Of a stretch of DNA of 64,000 nt, positions 47,476 through 57,622 are shown one piece after another. The position numbers and the translations under genes are program-made. This DNA is from Grimontia kaedaensis (GTDB taxonomy: Bacteria > Pseudomonadota > Gammaproteobacteria > Enterobacterales > Vibrionaceae). The stretch spans positions 3,224,001-3,288,000 of the forward strand of contig NZ_CP082275.1 of the NCBI RefSeq assembly GCF_023746615.1. Reading direction: 5' to 3'. The notes beneath the pieces were generated by a model that was given only the letters and a program-made list of their open reading frames with translations, searched no databases and was not told the origin of the DNA. Every line of letters starts with the position of its first letter. The first letter of the stretch is position 1.

Positions 47476-49770
47476 TTATTCAGCTTCCGGAATATCTGGC
47501 GCTGAGGTTTCTGCCGACGATGTGTCTGGTGTCACCACCTCGATAGCCGTTACTCGCTGCAAACCTCGTGGCAGCATAGAGCCACGTCGACCGCGCTCAC
47601 CACGGAAATTATCCATGTCCGCAGGTTTCAATGACAGCTTGCGCTTACCGGCATGCAGAGTCACGGTTGAGCCTTGTGGAATAACGAACAATTGCGCCAA
47701 CAGCTCTTCACGGGCTTTCGCGCGCGCAGAAGGAATGTTGATGATCTTGTTACCTTTACCTTTACCCAGTTGAGGCAGCTCTTTCACCGGGAACACCAGC
47801 ATACGACCTTCATTAGTGATAGCAACGATATCGTCATTGTCGATATCAAACACACGTTGCGGTGCCATTACTTCAGCAGCTTGAGGCAGGCTCAACAAGG
47901 CTTTACCACTGCGGTTTTTCGACAGAAGGTCGTCTTGCTTACACACAAAGCCATAACCCGCATCCGACGCCATCAGCACCAAATGATCGTTCTCGCCCAT
48001 CATCACATGGCGCACCGTGGTGCCTGCAGTGATGTTCAAGCGGCCAGTAATCGGCTCGCCCTGACTACGCGCAGAAGGCAAACTGTGCGACTCCAACGCA
48101 TAGCTTCGACCATCAGTACCGATAAACACAGCCGGCTGATTACTCTTACCACGTGCGGACGCCAGATAATTATCACCAGACTTATAGCTCAGCGTGGTCG
48201 CATCAACATCGTGGCCTTTGGCATGACGAATCCAGCCTTTCTCAGACAGAACAACCGTGATTGGCTCACTCGGGATCAAATCGCGCTCAGTCATTGCTTT
48301 CGCTTCAGCGCGCTCAATCAATGGCGAGCGGCGATCGTCGCCGTACTTCTCTGCATCTGCCAGAATTTCTTTCTTCAGCAGAGTATTCATACGGCGCTCA
48401 GAACCCAGCAGCTTTTCCAGTTGCTCGCGCTCTTTGTTCAGCTCATCTTGCTCGCCACGGATCTTGATCTCTTCCAGTTTGGCTAACTGGCGGAGTTTGA
48501 TTTCAAGGATCGCTTCGGCTTGTTTCTCGCTGAGGTCAAAACGACTCATCAGCTCTTTTTTCGGCTCGTCTTCGGTGCGGATGATCTCAATCACTTCATC
48601 AATGTTGAGGTACGCAGCTAACAAACCTTCCAATATGTGCAGACGGGCCAGTACTTTGTCCAGACGGTATTGCAGACGACGACGCACGGTTTCACGGCGG
48701 TATTCCAGCCACTCAGTCAGGATTTTCACCAGACCTTTCACCTGAGGACGGCCATCAAGACCAATCATGTTCAGGTTAACGCGGTAGCTCTTTTCAAGAT
48801 CCGTTGAAACGAACAGATGGTTCATCAGCTGATCGCAATCCACACGGTTTGAGCGTGGAACAATCACAATACGGGTTGGGTTTTCATGATCTGACTCATC
48901 GCGCAAATCGTCGACCATCGGCAATTTCTTAGCGCGCATCTGGTTAGCAATTTGCTCCAGAAGCTTCGCACCGGAAACCTGATGCGGCAGCGCGGTGATC
49001 ACGATATCGCCGTTGTCTTTGTGCCAGCAAGCACGCATCTTGATGGAACCACGACCATCGCGATACAGCTTCTTGAGCTCTACCTGCGGTGTAATGATTT
49101 CGGCTTCGGTCGGATAATCCGGGCCTTTGACATGCTCAAGCAGGTCATCCAGCTCCAGTTTTGGCGTATCAATCAACGCCACCAGCGCATTCGCCACCTC
49201 ACGGGCGTTGTGCGGCGGTATGTCAGTCGCCATACCAACCGCAATACCAGTCACGCCGTTCAGCAGGATATGCGGCAGACGTGCAGGCAGCGCTTTCGGC
49301 TCCTTCATGGTGCCGTCGAAGTTTGGCTGCCAGTCGACAGTGCCTTGTCCCAATTCAGACAGAAGCACTTCCGAGAAACGTGACAGGCGAGATTCAGTGT
49401 AACGCATCGCCGCGAAGGATTTAGGATCGTCCGGTGCACCCCAGTTACCCTGACCATCAACCAGCGGGTAACGGTAAGAGAACGGCTGCGCCATTAATAC
49501 CATGGCTTCGTAACAGGCAGAATCACCGTGCGGGTGATACTTACCCAGCACGTCACCGACAGTACGGGCAGATTTTTTGTATTTGGCGGTTGCCGACAGG
49601 CCAAGCTCAGACATCGCATAAATAATGCGGCGCTGTACCGGCTTCAGGCCGTCACCGATAAAAGGCAGTGCACGGTCCATGATGACGTACATCGAATAGT
49701 TGAGGTATGCATCCTCAGTAAACTTCCTCAGCGGAAGCTGTTCGACACCGTCATAAGTGATATCAGTCAT
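47476..49770 (-). CDS. parC: DNA topoisomerase IV subunit A
   Basis: A 764-residue breakage-reunion subunit that decatenates daughter chromosomes. The catalytic tyrosine is Tyr125 in AAMRYTESRL. The quinolone-resistance region HPHGDSACYEAM keeps Ser84 and Glu88, equal to Ser80/Glu84 of E. coli ParC, so no common resistance substitution is visible. The C-terminal beta-pinwheel (from about 500) is complete. parE starts upstream with a 28-bp gap and the two are co-transcribed. Confidence 0.97.
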   Translation of the reverse strand: MTDITYDGVEQLPLRKFTEDAYLNYSMYVIMDRALPFIGDGLKPVQRRIIYAMSELGLSATAKYKKSARTVGDVLGKYHPHGDSACYEAMVLMAQPFSYRYPLVDGQGNWGAPDDPKSFAAMRYTESRLSRFSEVLLSELGQGTVDWQPNFDGTMKEPKALPARLPHILLNGVTGIAVGMATDIPPHNAREVANALVALIDTPKLELDDLLEHVKGPDYPTEAEIITPQVELKKLYRDGRGSIKMRACWHKDNGDIVITALPHQVSGAKLLEQIANQMRAKKLPMVDDLRDESDHENPTRIVIVPRSNRVDCDQLMNHLFVSTDLEKSYRVNLNMIGLDGRPQVKGLVKILTEWLEYRRETVRRRLQYRLDKVLARLHILEGLLAAYLNIDEVIEIIRTEDEPKKELMSRFDLSEKQAEAILEIKLRQLAKLEEIKIRGEQDELNKEREQLEKLLGSERRMNTLLKKEILADAEKYGDDRRSPLIERAEAKAMTERDLIPSEPITVVLSEKGWIRHAKGHDVDATTLSYKSGDNYLASARGKSNQPAVFIGTDGRSYALESHSLPSARSQGEPITGRLNITAGTTVRHVMMGENDHLVLMASDAGYGFVCKQDDLLSKNRSGKALLSLPQAAEVMAPQRVFDIDNDDIVAITNEGRMLVFPVKELPQLGKGKGNKIINIPSARAKAREELLAQLFVIPQGSTVTLHAGKRKLSLKPADMDNFRGERGRRGSMLPRGLQRVTAIEVVTPDTSSAETSAPDIPEAE

Positions 49771-49798
49771 TGAAAACGTCCGATCTTAAAATTCTTGC

Positions 49799-51691
49799 TT
49801 AAACTTCGGTCAGCTCAGCCATGTCGCCTTTGTCTTGCAACCAATGGCGGCGGTCTTCTGCGCGTTTCTTACCCAGGAGCATGTCCATCATGCGATCCGT
49901 TTCTTCCTGATCGTCAATGGTCAACTGAACCAGACGGCGGGTATTCGGATCCATGGTGGTTTCGCGAAGCTGCAGTGGGTTCATCTCACCCAGACCTTTA
50001 AATCGCTGTACGTCGATTTTGGCGCGCTTCTGGCTCAAACGCTCAAGGATGCCGGCTTTCTCTTCGTCATCCAGCGCGTAATAGACTTCTTTGCCGCAAT
50101 CGATACGGTAAAGCGGTGGCATTGCCACATACACGTGACCGGCTCTCACCAGCGCCTGGAAGTGCTTCACGAATAGCGCACAAAGCAGTGTGGCGATGTG
50201 AAGACCATCCGAGTCCGCATCGGCGAGGATGCAAACCTTGCCGTAACGTAGGCCGCTCAGATCTTCACTGTCCGGGTCGATACCCAGCGCTACAGAAATA
50301 TCGTGGACTTCTTGAGAAGCCAAAACCTGATCAGCTGAAACTTCCCACGTGTTCAGAATCTTACCGCGAAGCGGCATGATGGCCTGGAATTCACGGTCAC
50401 GGGCTTGCTTGGCAGAACCACCCGCTGAGTCACCCTCGACGAGGAAGAGTTCGGTGCGCGCCAGATCCTGCATTGAGCAGTCTGTCAGCTTGCCCGGCAG
50501 TGCTGGGCCTGACGCCACTTTCTTACGCACTACCTTCTTCGCGGCACGCATACGTCGGTGCGCATTAGCAATACACACTTCCGCCAGTTGTTCCGCCAGT
50601 TGCGGACGCTCGTTCAGCCACAGGCTGAAGGCATCTTTTACTACGCCTGATACGAATGCGGCACATTGACGTGATGACAAACGCTCTTTGGTCTGGCCAG
50701 CAAACTGTGGGTCCTGCATTTTTACAGACAGCACGTGGGCACAGCGATCCCAGATATCATCAGCAGTCAGCTTCACGCCGCGCGGCAGAAGATTGCGGAA
50801 TTCACAGAACTCCCGCATCGCATCCAGAAGGCCCTGTCGAAGACCATTCACGTGCGTACCACCTTGAGCGGTTGGGATTAAGTTAACGTAACTTTCAGCA
50901 ATCAGCTCGCCACCTTCTGGCAACCAGATAACCGCCCAGTCGGCCGCTTCATGCGGCGCGTTGAATTCACCCACAAAAGGTTCTGCTGGAAGGAGTTCGT
51001 AACCTTTTACCCCTTCTGCCAGATAATCTTTCAGGCCACTTTCGTAGCACCACTTGGTGGTTTCATCGGTGTTCTTGTCGGTAAAGACGATTTCAAGCCC
51101 AGGGCAAAGTACAGCCTTGGCTTTCAGAATACTTTTCAGACGGGAAACAGAGAATTTTGGTGAATCGAAGTAGCTCGCATCAGGCCAGAAGTGAACACGC
51201 GTACCTTTTGCACGGCGGCCACAGGTGCCGGTCACCGTCAGTTCCTGCACTTTATCGCCATGTTCGAAGGCGATTTCATACACCTGACCGTCACGTTTTA
51301 CAGAGACTTCGACACGGTTAGACAGGGCGTTTACAACCGAAATACCCACACCATGCAAACCACCACTAAATTGATAGTTTTTGTTGGAGAATTTACCACC
51401 GGCGTGGAGTTTACAAAGGATCAGTTCGACACCTGAAACCCCTTCTTCCGGGTGGATGTCCACCGGCATACCACGGCCGTCATCAATCACTTCAAGGGAC
51501 TGATCCGCATGAAGGATGACTTCCACTTTACGTGCATGTCCCGCCAATGCCTCATCGACACTATTGTCGATAACTTCTTGACCGAGGTGGTTTGGACGGG
51601 TCGTGTCTGTATACATGCCAGGGCGTCGACGCACTGGCTCAAGACCATTGAGAACTTCAATGGATCCCGCGTTATAAACTTGGTCTGTCAT
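49799..51691 (-). CDS. parE: DNA topoisomerase IV subunit B
   Basis: A 630-residue ATPase subunit. The GHKL ATP site shows VIDNSVDEALAGHA and DDGRGMPVDIH, with the lid GGLHGVGISVVNAL. The Toprim domain has EGDSAGG (catalytic Glu), PLRGKILN and the metal aspartates ADADSDGLHI. All catalytic residues are intact. It lies 97 bp downstream of yqiA in a run of - strand genes. Confidence 0.97.
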   Translation of the reverse strand: MTDQVYNAGSIEVLNGLEPVRRRPGMYTDTTRPNHLGQEVIDNSVDEALAGHARKVEVILHADQSLEVIDDGRGMPVDIHPEEGVSGVELILCKLHAGGKFSNKNYQFSGGLHGVGISVVNALSNRVEVSVKRDGQVYEIAFEHGDKVQELTVTGTCGRRAKGTRVHFWPDASYFDSPKFSVSRLKSILKAKAVLCPGLEIVFTDKNTDETTKWCYESGLKDYLAEGVKGYELLPAEPFVGEFNAPHEAADWAVIWLPEGGELIAESYVNLIPTAQGGTHVNGLRQGLLDAMREFCEFRNLLPRGVKLTADDIWDRCAHVLSVKMQDPQFAGQTKERLSSRQCAAFVSGVVKDAFSLWLNERPQLAEQLAEVCIANAHRRMRAAKKVVRKKVASGPALPGKLTDCSMQDLARTELFLVEGDSAGGSAKQARDREFQAIMPLRGKILNTWEVSADQVLASQEVHDISVALGIDPDSEDLSGLRYGKVCILADADSDGLHIATLLCALFVKHFQALVRAGHVYVAMPPLYRIDCGKEVYYALDDEEKAGILERLSQKRAKIDVQRFKGLGEMNPLQLRETTMDPNTRRLVQLTIDDQEETDRMMDMLLGKKRAEDRRHWLQDKGDMAELTEV

Positions 51692-51788
51692 AGATGAATG
51701 GTTTTCTAAATTTTGTCACATGGTCAGTGATGCCGCGCTAGCTTGTCAAATATTGTCACAGCTAACGAGGTTATTCTGTGAGTTGTGG

Positions 51789-52367
51789 TCACAGTCCCAG
51801 GAATTGAATGATATCAGCGGGGTATCTGTCGAATCCGACAAAGGCGTGATCGCCACCTGCTTCAACGGTCTGCTTACATCCCTGGTATTTAGCGACAGCT
51901 TCTCGGTAATCAAGCACTTCATCGCCCTCTTGCTGCAGCAGCCAGAGTGTCTCTGGATGGGAAATCGAGGCCACATCCAAGGCTTTCAGCTCATCCATAT
52001 GATGAGGCTCAAGCAGGTACGTTTCTCCAGTGTAAGGGTTTTGCTGTGGTCCGAGGTAATCAGCCAATAAGTCATAAGGCTTCACGGCTGGATTCACCAG
52101 CGCGGCACGAAAACCATACTGGGTATTAAGCCAGGTCGATAAATAGCCACCGAGAGAACTACCAACCAAACCTATCTGATAGTCACCTTTGTAGGTTTCA
52201 ATAATATGTTGGAGTTGGTGTGCGGCTTCGGCAGGGTAACAGGCGAGACGGGGAACTTCCAGCTTTATGTCTGGACGGTGCAATTCGCACCAAGCCCGCA
52301 TCTGCTCTGCCTTCGCAGAGAGTGGCGAGCTGTTAAAACCATGAATATAGAGGAGCAAGGGCTTCAT
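51789..52367 (-). CDS. yqiA: Small alpha/beta-hydrolase esterase YqiA
   Basis: A 192-residue UPF0227-type esterase. The nucleophile elbow is GSSLGG. The N-terminal IHGFNSSPLSAKA forms the oxyanion side, and GGDHAFVGFD supplies the catalytic His. It acts on short acyl esters in vitro; the natural substrate is unknown. It lies between cpdA and parE, the E. coli order. The stop of cpdA is 3 bp before its start. Confidence 0.88.
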   Translation of the reverse strand: MKPLLLYIHGFNSSPLSAKAEQMRAWCELHRPDIKLEVPRLACYPAEAAHQLQHIIETYKGDYQIGLVGSSLGGYLSTWLNTQYGFRAALVNPAVKPYDLLADYLGPQQNPYTGETYLLEPHHMDELKALDVASISHPETLWLLQQEGDEVLDYREAVAKYQGCKQTVEAGGDHAFVGFDRYPADIIQFLGL

Positions 52368-52370
52368 ATT

Positions 52371-53234
52371 TTAGTAGCCTGTGGAATTCATATCAGGCTG
52401 AAATTCCGTGCCCTTGAGTCGTCCTACGTGAGTGATAATAGTGCCGTCTTGATGCAATTCAATCTCGCGCCAGCCAGGATTAGTAGAATCCAGCGCAAAG
52501 TCATCAGAATCCGGTTTGAATTGGATGCAGGTTGAAGGTGCAGCCATGACGCGACGACCTTTGTGTTCGATATCCAGCGCTTGGTGAATATGACCACATA
52601 CGACGCCTTTCACGTTGTTATGCTTTTCAACCACCGCCCAGAAATCCTCCTGATTATGGAGTTGGTGTTGGTCCAGCCATGCACTGCCAGCTGGGAGCGG
52701 ATGGTGGTGCAGCAGCACCAGAGTGTGACGGTCTTTGTTCGTTGATAGCGCAGTATCAAGCAAGGAAAGTTGCTCTTCAGAAAGGCGGCCATGCGGGACG
52801 CCCTTCACCTGGCTGTCCAACACCACCAGTTGCCAATGCTCTCCAACTAACACGCTATCGCAACGTTGCAGCGTGGATTGCACCAGAATGGATTGCATTT
52901 CCTGTTGGTAATCATGATTGCCAGGTAGCCAGAAGCAAGGCTGTGACCAGTGATCAATCCCATCAACAAAACGCTGATAGGACTCGGCAGTGTGATCCTG
53001 GGAAATATCGCCGGTCGCGATAATGGCATCAAAATCGACCTGACTGGCTTGGATTTCGCCGACTACTGCTTGAAAACTCGCAGCTGTGTTCACCCCAAGC
53101 AAACAACCATAAGGATCAGCAAAGAGATGGGTATCTGTAATTTGTAACAACCGGACGGTCTGGCTGTGTTGGCTAGGTAGATGGCTTATCCGCAACGTCT
53201 TGAAAACCCTGATCGTAAATACGCGCTCATGCAC
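52371..53234 (-). CDS. cpdA: 3',5'-cyclic-AMP phosphodiesterase CpdA
   Basis: A 287-residue class III cAMP phosphodiesterase that lowers cAMP and so dampens CRP-dependent genes, including catabolic ones. The metallophosphatase motifs are in order: QITDTHLF, GDISQDHT, GNHD, LLHHHP and GHIHQ. The ATG at 53234 leaves about 28 residues before the conserved core, roughly 10 more than E. coli. No clear ribosome binding site is visible, so the start may lie a few codons later. It begins 6 bp after the preceding gene. Confidence 0.92.
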   Translation of the reverse strand: MHERVFTIRVFKTLRISHLPSQHSQTVRLLQITDTHLFADPYGCLLGVNTAASFQAVVGEIQASQVDFDAIIATGDISQDHTAESYQRFVDGIDHWSQPCFWLPGNHDYQQEMQSILVQSTLQRCDSVLVGEHWQLVVLDSQVKGVPHGRLSEEQLSLLDTALSTNKDRHTLVLLHHHPLPAGSAWLDQHQLHNQEDFWAVVEKHNNVKGVVCGHIHQALDIEHKGRRVMAAPSTCIQFKPDSDDFALDSTNPGWREIELHQDGTIITHVGRLKGTEFQPDMNSTGY

Positions 53235-53240
53235 GTCAAA

Positions 53241-53669
53241 CTAATAAATTATATTCTGTTTTGTTATACCGTTTTGCAGGCAATGCGCTAACCAGTCAGC
53301 AAGAAAAGCATTCACTTGATGCTTTTCATCTTTCTGGTGCATACGCGGGTTGGGATAATCATAGCGCGGCTGGATGCGAGAAATCTGCTGTGTGGTACAC
53401 ACTTCGGCCACACGTGCATCATGATACATACGAACTGTGAGTCTGGGTCGCAAATATTGGGGCACCTCACCACGCTGCCAAATATCGAGCAAGGTGGTGT
53501 AACGCGTTGACTCTACGATATCCATCTGGAACTCGTGTCCCTGGATTTCATAAACGCAGGAGTCCCCCACGTTATCGTTACGCGGCATCAGTCTTAGCAA
53601 TTTAGCGTAGTTGGTCTCGTACATACGCATCAGCGCATTCAAGTCGACTCGATATCCTTGCCTCAACAT
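53241..53669 (-). CDS. yqiB: DUF1249 protein (YqiB)
   Basis: A 142-residue protein of unknown function conserved between nudF and cpdA in gammaproteobacteria. Landmarks are VESTRYTTLLDIWQRG, VRMYHDARVAEVCTTQ and YDYPNPRMHQKDEKHQVN, all characteristic of this family. I placed the start at ATG 53669 (MLRQGYRVDLNALM), which matches the length and N terminus of E. coli YqiB. An in-frame ATG at 53732 would overlap nudF. Confidence 0.87.
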   Translation of the reverse strand: MLRQGYRVDLNALMRMYETNYAKLLRLMPRNDNVGDSCVYEIQGHEFQMDIVESTRYTTLLDIWQRGEVPQYLRPRLTVRMYHDARVAEVCTTQQISRIQPRYDYPNPRMHQKDEKHQVNAFLADWLAHCLQNGITKQNIIY

Positions 53670-53694
53670 ACCCTTATTCCCAATCGCAGCGTGT

Positions 53695-54330
53695 TCACCC
53701 AATGCTGGATGACTCCGCGCGAACCCTGTCACGATTCAGTGCCAGCCACTGCAGAGCAATAAGAGACGCGGCATTTTCGACCTTGCCTTCGTTAATCCAT
53801 TGCATTGCTGTGTTAAACGGCACCACATGTACCAATATGTCTTCGCCTTCTTCTGGCAAGCCATGAACACCTTTGGCTTCTGACGCATCGACCAATCCAA
53901 GGTACAAATGAATGCGTTCAGAACATCCCCCAGAACTCGACAGATAGCTGGTCATCGGCTCAAGCTTTTCAACAGTCAGTCCAGCCTCTTCGTCCGCTTC
54001 ACGCACTGCCACTTCTTCTGGCGATTCATCTTTGTCGATAATTCCAGCGACAATTTCAAGCTGCCAGGGAGATTCACTTGCCACCATCGCGCCAATGCGA
54101 ATTTGCTCCACCATGACGACCTGATCAGTCACCGGATCGTAAGGAAGCATCGCGACAGCATGACCACGCTCGAAAAGCTCACGATTGATGGTCTCGCTCC
54201 AGCCACCAGCAAACAGGCGATGACGAAATCGATATTTCACCATCTTGAAGTAACCATTATAGACAACGTCACTTGCTTCAATTTTTACGTCGCCTTTCCC
54301 AAACTGGGACAGTGCATTTTGCTGTGGCAC
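53695..54330 (-). CDS. nudF: ADP-ribose pyrophosphatase NudF
   Basis: A 211-residue Nudix hydrolase splitting ADP-ribose into AMP and ribose 5-phosphate. The Nudix box spans residues 96-118 and ends READEEAGL with its metal-binding glutamates. The start is read as GTG 54330 (VPQQNALSQFGKGDVKIE). AAGGGA lies 6 nt before it, and the length then matches the 209 residues of E. coli NudF. A frame back to ATG 54471 would add 47 residues with no family resemblance. First gene of the run nudF-yqiB-cpdA-yqiA-parE-parC, divergent from tolC. Confidence 0.9.
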   Translation of the reverse strand: MPQQNALSQFGKGDVKIEASDVVYNGYFKMVKYRFRHRLFAGGWSETINRELFERGHAVAMLPYDPVTDQVVMVEQIRIGAMVASESPWQLEIVAGIIDKDESPEEVAVREADEEAGLTVEKLEPMTSYLSSSGGCSERIHLYLGLVDASEAKGVHGLPEEGEDILVHVVPFNTAMQWINEGKVENAASLIALQWLALNRDRVRAESSSIG

Positions 54331-54586
54331 GGAATATCCCTTTATTCCTGCAAACGGGTGGCAAATGATAAATGGTCGAAATATGGGGCTGCAATGTCGC
54401 ACCTTCACTTTTTTGGTATGGATTGCAGAATTATTTGAATATCTTTGTGGTTCAGATGGTTTTACAATCAATTTTTCTCAAGAAACCATCACATTGTCAG
54501 TTTCAAGTAAGCATCCATAGTTTACACTAGGGTCGAACACCTATTGGCAAATGACGAGATAACGATAAGTTCAGGGACTACCTATT
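54331..54586. promoter_or_regulatory. Divergent promoter region nudF / tolC
   Basis: 256 bp between divergent genes. A weak TTGTCA (54494-54499) with TAGTTT 18 bp later could serve tolC. No operator was recognised. Confidence 0.4.
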
Positions 54587-55912
54587 ATGAAAAAATTGCT
54601 CCCCCTTTTTATCGGGGTTGCGCTAGGCACTGCCGCTCCCCTGGCAAGCGCTGACGATTTGATTCAGGTTTACGAGCAGGCGAAACAAAGCGACCCACAA
54701 CTTCTACGAGCCGCTGCGACTAAAGACGCTGCTTTTGCTGCCGTTGACACTAGCCGTGGCACCTTGCTGCCGCAGATTAATCTGAATGCTGGGTACAACC
54801 TATCGCGTTACAGTACCAACACTCAGAACGGCCCTTTTGATACCAATGTACTGAGTGCTGGGGTCGATTTAAGCCAAGAGCTATTCGAGCAAAACAGCTG
54901 GATCACTCTTGATATCGCTGAAATCACTGCCCGTCAGGCGGATGCGGTATATGCATCAGAGCAGCAAGGTCTTATCCTTCGTGTTTCCCAGGCTTACTTC
55001 AACGTACTTCGCGCCATTGATGGTTTGATTTTTGTCCGCGCAGAAAAAGCCGCAGTTGGTCGCCAATTAGAGCAAACCAAACAGCGCTTTGAAGTGGGTC
55101 TATCTGCAATCACCGACGTACATGATGCACAAGCACAATTTGACTCAGTACTTGCTCAGGAAATCCTGTCTGAAAACCAAGTATCCAACAGTTACGAAGA
55201 ATTACGTGAGATCACTGGCTCCCGTCACGCTGACCTCCATGTACTGAATACCAAAACTTTCTCAGCGGCACGCCCAGAGCAACCTGCAGATGAATTGGTA
55301 AAACAGGCAGAAGAAGGCAACCTGAGCCTGCTGGCACAGCGTATTTCACGTGATGCGGCAAAAGAACGCATCAGTTTAGCTGAGTCTGGACACTTGCCGT
55401 CTCTGACCTTCAATGCCGGCTATGACTACGCTGATACCGACAACAAAACCCGCAGCGAAAGCAGTGGCGACAACAACCAGTTTACCGCAGGTATTAACCT
55501 GAACATGCCTCTGTACTCTGGTGGTACCGTCAGTGCAAGCGTGAAAGAAGCGCAGTTTAACTACGTTGCCGCGTCCGAGCAGTTAGAAGGCACATACCGT
55601 TCAACCGTGAAAGATGTTCGCGCGTTTTACAACAACATCAACGCCAGCATCGGTGCACTTCGTGCGTATGAGCAAACCGTGGTTTCACAACGCTCTGCGT
55701 TGGAAGCAACAGAGGCAGGCTTTGAAGTCGGCACCCGTACTATCGTAGACGTACTGGATGCGACCCGTCGCCTTTACGATGCGAACCGTGATCTATCGGA
55801 TGCGCGTTACGATTACATCATCAGCGTATTGCAATTGCGTCAAGCGGTGGGCACGCTGAACGAACAAGATCTGGTTGATATCAACAACGGTCTGCTTCCA
55901 CCGAAAAAGTAA
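54587..55912 (+). CDS. tolC: Outer membrane channel TolC
   Basis: A 441-residue trimeric exit duct for multidrug efflux pumps and type I secretion. The signal peptide is cleaved after ASA (residue 22). Two homologous outer-membrane efflux repeats (about 25-210 and 235-425) provide the coiled-coil periplasmic helices; ALEATEAGFEVGTRTIVDVL and FEVGLSAITDVHDAQAQF are the repeated motifs. Divergent from nudF, as in E. coli and Vibrio. No transporter gene is adjacent. Confidence 0.96.
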   Translation: MKKLLPLFIGVALGTAAPLASADDLIQVYEQAKQSDPQLLRAAATKDAAFAAVDTSRGTLLPQINLNAGYNLSRYSTNTQNGPFDTNVLSAGVDLSQELFEQNSWITLDIAEITARQADAVYASEQQGLILRVSQAYFNVLRAIDGLIFVRAEKAAVGRQLEQTKQRFEVGLSAITDVHDAQAQFDSVLAQEILSENQVSNSYEELREITGSRHADLHVLNTKTFSAARPEQPADELVKQAEEGNLSLLAQRISRDAAKERISLAESGHLPSLTFNAGYDYADTDNKTRSESSGDNNQFTAGINLNMPLYSGGTVSASVKEAQFNYVAASEQLEGTYRSTVKDVRAFYNNINASIGALRAYEQTVVSQRSALEATEAGFEVGTRTIVDVLDATRRLYDANRDLSDARYDYIISVLQLRQAVGTLNEQDLVDINNGLLPPKK

Positions 55913-55926
55913 CTTTCGGTAAGTAT

Positions 55927-55954
55927 CAAAAAGGCGCCTTAGGCGCCTTTTTTG
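55927..55954. terminator. Terminator between tolC and hldE
   Basis: AAAAAGGCGCC / GGCGCCTTTTTT 11-bp stem with loop TTA, usable by both convergent genes. Confidence 0.92.
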
Positions 55955-55982
55955 TTTCCAACTCACTGTGCCACATAGGAGA

Positions 55983-57419
55983 TTAAGCCTTGTTGTGGCC
56001 GCCCAGAATAGAGTTGATGATCTCTGTGGTTGAACAGCCGTCTTCGAAATTCAGCACGCGAACTTCACCGCCTGCGGCAATCACTTCTTCACCGCCTGCG
56101 ATATCTTCCGGCTTGTAATCGCCGCCTTTCACCAAGAGGTTAGGCAACACTTCACTGATCAGACGTTGCGGCGTTTCTTCACCGAATGGCACAACCCAAT
56201 CCACTGCGCCCAAACCTGCCAATACAGCCATGCGGCGATCGGTGGGGTTTACAGGACGACCCGGACCTTTTAGTCCACGCACAGATTCGTCAGTATTCAC
56301 AGCAACGATCAGACGGTCACCCAGTTTTGCTGCTTCATTCAGATAAGCAACATGTCCTGCGTGCAGAATGTCAAAACAACCGTTAGTCATCACCACTTTT
56401 TCACCGCGTGATTGAGCCATCTGCACAGCTGCTATCAGCTGCTCTTCGGTGACAACGCCGTAGCCAGAATGATGGCTGCCATGCACAGCTTCTGTCAGTT
56501 CAATGGTAGACAGAGTGGATGTACCCAGCTTGCCAACAACAACACCAGCGGCAGCATTTGCCAGCGCACAGGCGTCTTCGATAGGCTTGCCTGCCGCCAA
56601 AGAAGCCGCTAGAACCGAAATCACGGTATCACCCGCACCTGTCACGTCATAGACTTCTTTTGCCAGCGTTGGCAGGTTCAGTGGCTCATGATCTTTGCGG
56701 AGCAAAGTCATGCCGTTTTCACTGCGGGTTACCAGCAAGGCTTCGAATTCGAATTTTTCGATAAGTGCCAAACCACGCTCAACAATATCTTCTTCCGTGC
56801 GGCAAGTACCCACAACGGCTTCAAATTCGCTCATGTTTGGCGTCAGCAACGTTGCACCTCGGTAGCGTTCAAAGTCAGCACCTTTCGGGTCGACCAACGT
56901 AGCAACACCTGCCTGGCGCGCCAGTTGGATCATTGGCTGAACATTTTCCAATGCGCCTTTCGCATAATCCGACAGAATCATTGCCTTCGCTTTTGGCAGT
57001 GCCGCTTCAATACGCTCAAGAATTGGCTGAACGTCTATATCGTGGAAACCTTCTTCAAAATCCAGACGAATCAACTGCTGGTTACGGCTCATTACCCGCA
57101 ACTTGGTGATGGTCGGGAAATTCTCCAAACCAACAAAATCACATTCCACTTTCAGCGAGCTCAACGTGGTGTTCAGCACTTGTGCCTGCTCATCCTGGCC
57201 TACCAAACCAATCAGTTGTGCCTTGCCACCCAGCGCTGCAATGTTCATCGCCACGTTGGCAGCACCGCCTGGACGCTCTTCAGTCTGGTTGATTTTAACG
57301 ACCGGTACCGGAGCTTCCGGAGAGATACGTCCCGTTGGGCCATACCAATAGCGGTCAAGCATGACATCTCCAACAACCAGAACATCGGCTTGCTGATAAT
57401 CAGGCAAAGTCAGTTTCAT
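55983..57419 (-). CDS. hldE: Bifunctional heptose 7-phosphate kinase / heptose 1-phosphate adenylyltransferase
   Basis: A 478-residue fusion that makes ADP-heptose for the LPS inner core. The N-terminal ribokinase-like domain (about 1-320) has RPGGAANVAMN and the anion hole DVTGAGDTV with its catalytic Asp. The C-terminal nucleotidyltransferase (about 340-478) has MTNGCFDILHAGHVAYL, including the HxGH motif. The fused form is normal in gammaproteobacteria. Divergent from the acyltransferase gene at 57623, both serving LPS. Confidence 0.96.
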   Translation of the reverse strand: MKLTLPDYQQADVLVVGDVMLDRYWYGPTGRISPEAPVPVVKINQTEERPGGAANVAMNIAALGGKAQLIGLVGQDEQAQVLNTTLSSLKVECDFVGLENFPTITKLRVMSRNQQLIRLDFEEGFHDIDVQPILERIEAALPKAKAMILSDYAKGALENVQPMIQLARQAGVATLVDPKGADFERYRGATLLTPNMSEFEAVVGTCRTEEDIVERGLALIEKFEFEALLVTRSENGMTLLRKDHEPLNLPTLAKEVYDVTGAGDTVISVLAASLAAGKPIEDACALANAAAGVVVGKLGTSTLSTIELTEAVHGSHHSGYGVVTEEQLIAAVQMAQSRGEKVVMTNGCFDILHAGHVAYLNEAAKLGDRLIVAVNTDESVRGLKGPGRPVNPTDRRMAVLAGLGAVDWVVPFGEETPQRLISEVLPNLLVKGGDYKPEDIAGGEEVIAAGGEVRVLNFEDGCSTTEIINSILGGHNKA

Positions 57420-57622
57420 TGTTTTCTCCAGGGAAAAAGGAACGTCGGCGATATTACCATAAACACATCACTGCAACAGCCATGCGGGCAACAACTCACA
57501 TCTTCTTTGTCTTTCAATTGCTACAGTAAGATAGCTTGTTGACGAACTCTGACTATTTCAAAAGTTTCGGTATACAATGACGACCTTATTTTCTCGCTTG
57601 ATTCAGGAAACACGACAACGCC

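Noticed and set aside
56688..57542. 284-codon + strand frame opposite hldE
   Set aside because: Shadow of hldE codons; low-complexity composition and no homology that I recognise.
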